Source of the DNA: Rhodospirillales bacterium
GTDB taxonomy: Bacteria > Pseudomonadota > Alphaproteobacteria > Acetobacterales > Acetobacteraceae
DNA length: 10,299 bases
Direction: 5' to 3'
Assembly (NCBI GenBank): GCA_028866335.1
Contig: JAGWIL010000041.1
Span: 1-10,299, forward strand
The translations under genes were made by a program, and so were the position numbers. Below the pieces are notes generated by a model. That model was not told the origin of the DNA and did not search any database. It saw only the letters and a list, made by a program, of their open reading frames with translations. Positions 7,252-10,299 of this stretch are shown one piece after another. Position 1 is the first letter of the stretch. Every line of letters begins with the position of its first letter.

Positions 7252-8181
7252 ATGGCCTCTCTGGTTATTCTGGATTTCGATGCCGAGGGCATTAAACAGC
7301 CTTCGCGCTCTGCCATTGCCGCTGCTGCCAAGCTGGGCGAGGTGCATGTGCTGGTGGCGGGCCAAAGCGTTGGCGCGGTTGCCGAAGCGGCCTCGAAAAT
7401 TTCCGGCGTGGCGAAGGTTTTGTTGGCGGATGATGCTGCTTATGCCCACCATCTGGCTGAACCAATGGCGGCGTTGATTGTTTCGCTTGCTGGCAATTAC
7501 AGCCATATTCTCCAGGCCGCCACGGCTTCCGGCAAAAATGTGCTGCCGCGCGTGGCCGCATTGCTAGATGTGCAGCCGCTCTCCGATATTTCCGAAGTAG
7601 TGGATGCCGATATTTTCGTGCGCCCGATTTACGCGGGCAACGCACTGGCCACGGTGAAATCCGCCGATGCAAAGAAAGTGATCACCGTCCGCGCCGCGTC
7701 GTTCGACCCGGTGGCCGCCGAGGGTGGCTCGGCTGCTATTGAGAATGTGGCCGCCGCCGGGAATGATGATAAATCGGCTTATATCGGCGAGGAACTTTCA
7801 AAATCTGAACGGCCGGAGCTGACCGCGGCGCGGGTCATCATCTCCGGCGGACGCGGCATGCAGAACGGCGAGAACTTTACCAAGCTGATCGAGCCGATTG
7901 CGGATAAGCTTGGCGCTGCTGTTGGTGCCTCCCGTGCGGCGGTGGATGCGGGTTACGTGCCGAACGACTATCAGGTTGGCCAGACCGGCAAGATCGTGGC
8001 ACCCGAGCTCTACATCGCCGTGGGTATTTCCGGTGCCATTCAGCATCTGGCGGGCATGAAGGACTCGAAAGTGATTGTCGCCATCAACAAGGATGAAGAC
8101 GCACCAATTTTCCAGATTGCCGATTACGGCCTGGTGGGCGATTTGTTTACCGTGCTTCCTGAGCTGGCGAAGGCGCTTTAG
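7252..8181 (+). CDS. etfA: Electron transfer flavoprotein, alpha subunit
   Basis: A 309-residue partner of EtfB. The C-terminal domain binds the redox-active FAD. SGGRG is at 198-202, SRAAVD at 227-232, QTGK at 244-247, and the family FAD signature runs from [16 protein letters not shown] (253-268) to AINKD (277-281). The N-terminal half (about 1-190) is the less conserved Rossmann-like domain that packs on EtfB. The length is normal for bacterial EtfA. AAAGGTGA (7237-7244) lies 7 bases before the ATG and inside the end of etfB, so the pair is translationally coupled in a two-gene operon. The last 35 bases overlap the 3' end of the convergent emrB-like gene, which leaves no room for a private terminator before the overlap. 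Confidence 0.96.
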   Translation: MASLVILDFDAEGIKQPSRSAIAAAAKLGEVHVLVAGQSVGAVAEAASKISGVAKVLLADDAAYAHHLAEPMAALIVSLAGNYSHILQAATASGKNVLPRVAALLDVQPLSDISEVVDADIFVRPIYAGNALATVKSADAKKVITVRAASFDPVAAEGGSAAIENVAAAGNDDKSAYIGEELSKSERPELTAARVIISGGRGMQNGENFTKLIEPIADKLGAAVGASRAAVDAGYVPNDYQVGQTGKIVAPELYIAVGISGAIQHLAGMKDSKVIVAINKDEDAPIFQIADYGLVGDLFTVLPELAKAL

Positions 8182-9712
8182 CGGGCGATGGTGCTTGTGC
8201 GCCCGCGCGTTGCGGGCCACGCATCAGCAGCAAGCAAAGCGCTGCTGGCATGGTGGCCAGAAACATGAATTTATAATCGTCCATATAGGCGATGATCTGC
8301 GCCTGGGTGGTAACGAGCGAGTCCAATTGTGCGGCACCGCTTTTCGTGGCCGGGTTCCACATGCGGCTTACGGCCCCGCCTGCCTGCAACACGCGCGAAA
8401 ATGGCGTGATATGCGCCATAATATTGGCGTGCACGTAAATCGTCATGCGCGACAGCAGCGCTGAGGTAACTGAAATACCAATGGCGCTGCCCACATTGCG
8501 CAGCAGGCTGAGCAAGGCCGTGCCTTGGGTGCGCAAGGCTGGTTCCAGCGTGTAGAACGCCGCCACCTGCAACGGCACGAACACAAGGCCAAGCCCCGTG
8601 CCCTGCACAACGATGGTGGTGATCATGTAAGATTCGCCAACATCCGGCGTCCAGCCTTCCTGCATGTAAAGCGAAAGCCCGAGCAGAATATAGCCAAACA
8701 GCATCAGCAATCTGGGATCCACCCGGTTGGTAAGCCGCCCCGCCACCAGCATGGCAAACATGGTGCCAAGCCCCCGCGGCGCCATAACCAACCCCGCCGT
8801 GGCCACCGGATAATTATCGAGATTTTCAAGATACGGTGCGAGTAGTGCTGAGGATGCCAGCAGCACCATGCCGACCAGAAACATGGTGATAAGCCCCGCG
8901 GCAAAATTACGGTCCGCGAATATTTCGCGCGGAATGAATGTGCGGCTTGCGGTGAACATGTGCACGATGAAGAGATAAAAACCGAGTCCAGCCAGCACGA
9001 AAGAGGCGATGATGGTATCGGAACTCAGCCAGTCGAGCTGCTCGCCTCGGTCCAGCGCCAATTGCAGCGCGCCAAGCCCGAGAGAGAGCACGGCAAAGCC
9101 TGTCCAGTCGAACCCGCCTTGCGTTTGGCGCGGCTTGCCGCCGGGCATTAGCAGGGCCAGCCCCGCCACTGCCGCGATGCCGAACGGCAGATTGACGAAG
9201 AACACGTAGCGCCAGTTGAAATCCTCAGTGAGATAGCCGCCCAAAGTCGGCCCCAGAATGGGCCCCACCATCACCCCCATGCCCCAGATGGACATGGCGG
9301 CGCCGCGCTGTTCGGCCGGGTAGATGTTCAGCAGGGTCGATTGTGAAAGCGGCACCAGAGCCGCGCCAAAAGCGCCTTGCAACAAGCGGTAGAGCACCAT
9401 CTCGGTCAAGCTCTGTGCAATGCCGCACAGCATGGAGGTAACTGTGAACCCAACCAGACAGACGATGAACAGGTTCTTGGTGCCGAACCGTGCCGCCAGC
9501 CAGCCCACCGGCGCTGTCATAATCGCGGCGGTAACGACATAAGACGTAAGCACCCAGGTGATCTGATCGTAAGAGGCGGAAAGCGAACCTTGCATATAAG
9601 GCAGCGCCACATTGGCGATGGTGGAATCCAGCGCCTGCATCAGCGTCGCAATCATCAAGCAGACGGTGATGATGCCCCTATTCGGAACCTCCGTTGCCGC
9701 ATCTTCGGCCAT
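8147..9712 (-). CDS. emrB: MFS multidrug efflux transporter, DHA2 family (EmrB/QacA type)
   Basis: A 521-residue inner-membrane proton antiporter of the 14-helix DHA2 group, which exports hydrophobic drugs or toxic metabolites. Motif D1 LDSTIANVALP is at 28-38, motif A-like GWLAARFGTKN at 70-80, motif B RLLQGAFGAALVP at 109-121 and motif C GPILGPTLGGYL at 150-161, the antiporter motif. Hydrophobic segments continue to about residue 497. The tail (500-521) is cytosolic and Pro/Ala-rich ([10 protein letters not shown]). The length is typical of EmrB (about 510). The adaptor gene upstream stops in a TAATG overlap with this start, so the two make one operon and, with an outer-membrane TolC-type channel elsewhere, a tripartite pump. 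The ribosome binding site is weak (a GGA about 9 bases upstream), consistent with coupling. The 3' end overlaps etfA by 35 bases. The real substrate is unknown. Confidence 0.9.
   Translation of the reverse strand: MAEDAATEVPNRGIITVCLMIATLMQALDSTIANVALPYMQGSLSASYDQITWVLTSYVVTAAIMTAPVGWLAARFGTKNLFIVCLVGFTVTSMLCGIAQSLTEMVLYRLLQGAFGAALVPLSQSTLLNIYPAEQRGAAMSIWGMGVMVGPILGPTLGGYLTEDFNWRYVFFVNLPFGIAAVAGLALLMPGGKPRQTQGGFDWTGFAVLSLGLGALQLALDRGEQLDWLSSDTIIASFVLAGLGFYLFIVHMFTASRTFIPREIFADRNFAAGLITMFLVGMVLLASSALLAPYLENLDNYPVATAGLVMAPRGLGTMFAMLVAGRLTNRVDPRLLMLFGYILLGLSLYMQEGWTPDVGESYMITTIVVQGTGLGLVFVPLQVAAFYTLEPALRTQGTALLSLLRNVGSAIGISVTSALLSRMTIYVHANIMAHITPFSRVLQAGGAVSRMWNPATKSGAAQLDSLVTTQAQIIAYMDDYKFMFLATMPAALCLLLMRGPQRAGAQAPSPAKAPSPAQEAR
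8201..8217. terminator. GC-rich hairpin just after etfA, possible transcription end
   Basis: GCCCGC (8201-8206) pairs with GCGGGC (8212-8217) around a 5-base GCGTT loop, 20 bases after the etfA stop. There is no U-tract on either strand, so it is at best a weak or protein-assisted terminator. It also lies inside the coding sequence of the convergent transporter gene. In GC-rich coding DNA such a stem can arise by chance. Confidence 0.2.
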
Positions 9713-10299
9713 TAGAACAAATCCGACAGATGCCGGTGATGACGAGTGTCGATGGAAATTTCGGTGCTCATGCCAGCGCGCAACGGCAAACCCGCCGGGC
9801 CGGAGAGAATTTTAATCCGCACAGGGATGCGCTGCACCACTTTCACCCAGTTGCCGGAGGAATTCTGAGCGGGCAGCACTGAAAATTCAGAGCCGGAAAC
9901 CGGGGCGATGCTTTCCACCTCGCCCTTCCAGCTTTGGCCGGGGTAAGTATCCACGGTGATGTTGACACTCTGGCCGGTGCGCACCCAGGTGAGCTGGTCT
10001 TCCTTCGGCTGGGCGGTAACGTACACATCACTGTCCGACACCAGCCCGAAAGCGGCGGTGCCAGCAGGCAGCAACATGCCGGGCTGCAATTGTTCAACCT
10101 GGGTAACACTGCCCGCAAATGGCGCGTTCACCACACTGTGGCTCTGGTTAAGCAAAGCCTGGTTGAGATTGGCCAAGGCGCTTAAATATTCCGGGGTTTT
10201 TGTGGGGTCGATATCCGGGTCGCCGCTCAGCTTTGCCAATTGCTGCCCGGCGGCGGCTTGCATCTGCGCCAGCTTGGCCTGGTCGCCCTGAAGGGTAAA
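9712..10299 (-). CDS. emrA: HlyD/EmrA-family periplasmic adaptor, C-terminal part (cut by window edge)
   Basis: The last 195 residues of a membrane-fusion protein are visible. The frame is open to the window edge, so the internal ATG at 10263 is not the start. The visible part contains the end of the coiled-coil hairpin (to about visible residue 65, with NQALLNQSHS), then the lipoyl half-motif VNAPFAGSV and the beta-barrel domain with the family pattern of TGQSVNITVDTYPG and GNWVKVVQRIPVRI, as in EmrA and VceA. It ends with a short His-rich tail (RHHRHLSDLF). The missing N-terminal part should hold the membrane anchor and the first lipoyl half. It would link the downstream EmrB-type pump to an outer-membrane channel. 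Its stop shares one base with the emrB start (TAATG). Confidence 0.9.
   Translation of the reverse strand, partial: FTLQGDQAKLAQMQAAAGQQLAKLSGDPDIDPTKTPEYLSALANLNQALLNQSHSVVNAPFAGSVTQVEQLQPGMLLPAGTAAFGLVSDSDVYVTAQPKEDQLTWVRTGQSVNITVDTYPGQSWKGEVESIAPVSGSEFSVLPAQNSSGNWVKVVQRIPVRIKILSGPAGLPLRAGMSTEISIDTRHHRHLSDLF

Noticed and set aside
10261..10263. The ATG at 10263 as the start of the EmrA-like adaptor
   Set aside because: The frame remains open to the window edge (FTLQGDQAKLAQ precedes it), and the visible part begins inside the coiled coil, so the true start lies outside.

Overview
The window looks like a chromosomal stretch from a GC-rich alphaproteobacterium, probably of the Acetobacteraceae/Rhodospirillales type. 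This is inferred from protein style (fused CysNC, the CysD sequence, the EtfBA pair, an EmrAB-type pump) and from base composition, not from a database match. There are nine protein genes, two of them cut by the window edges. No tRNA, rRNA, CRISPR array, insertion sequence or phage gene was seen.

Layout. (1) Positions 1-2914, minus strand: a sulfate-activation operon read as cysD - cysNC - cysQ-like. The genes overlap by 1 and 4 bases, so they are almost certainly translationally coupled. CysD and the GTPase half of CysNC make adenylylsulfate (APS), the kinase half makes PAPS, and the partial last gene probably removes the 3'-phosphate from PAP. (2) Positions 2915-3166: a divergent intergenic region with an AT-rich 12-bp imperfect palindrome that could be an operator for cysD, for the rightward gene, or for both. 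(3) Positions 3167-6425, plus strand: a pteridine-reductase-like SDR protein, a shortened gamma-glutamyltransferase-like lipoprotein and a class I/II aminotransferase. The last two are only 9 bases apart. (4) Positions 6500-8181, plus strand: etfB and etfA, the two subunits of electron transfer flavoprotein, 2 bases apart. (5) Positions 8147-10299, minus strand: an emrA-emrB type drug efflux pair (adaptor cut by the right edge) with a 1-base overlap. The 3' end of emrB runs 35 bases into the 3' end of etfA.

Most of this is ordinary housekeeping and accessory metabolism. The most unusual item is the lipoprotein at 3984-5261. It keeps the gamma-glutamyltransferase fold signatures, but it has Ser where the catalytic Thr should be, lacks several substrate-binding residues, and is about 100 residues shorter in the large-subunit part. 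The second item of interest is the palindrome in the cysD upstream region. No clear new multi-gene system was recognised.
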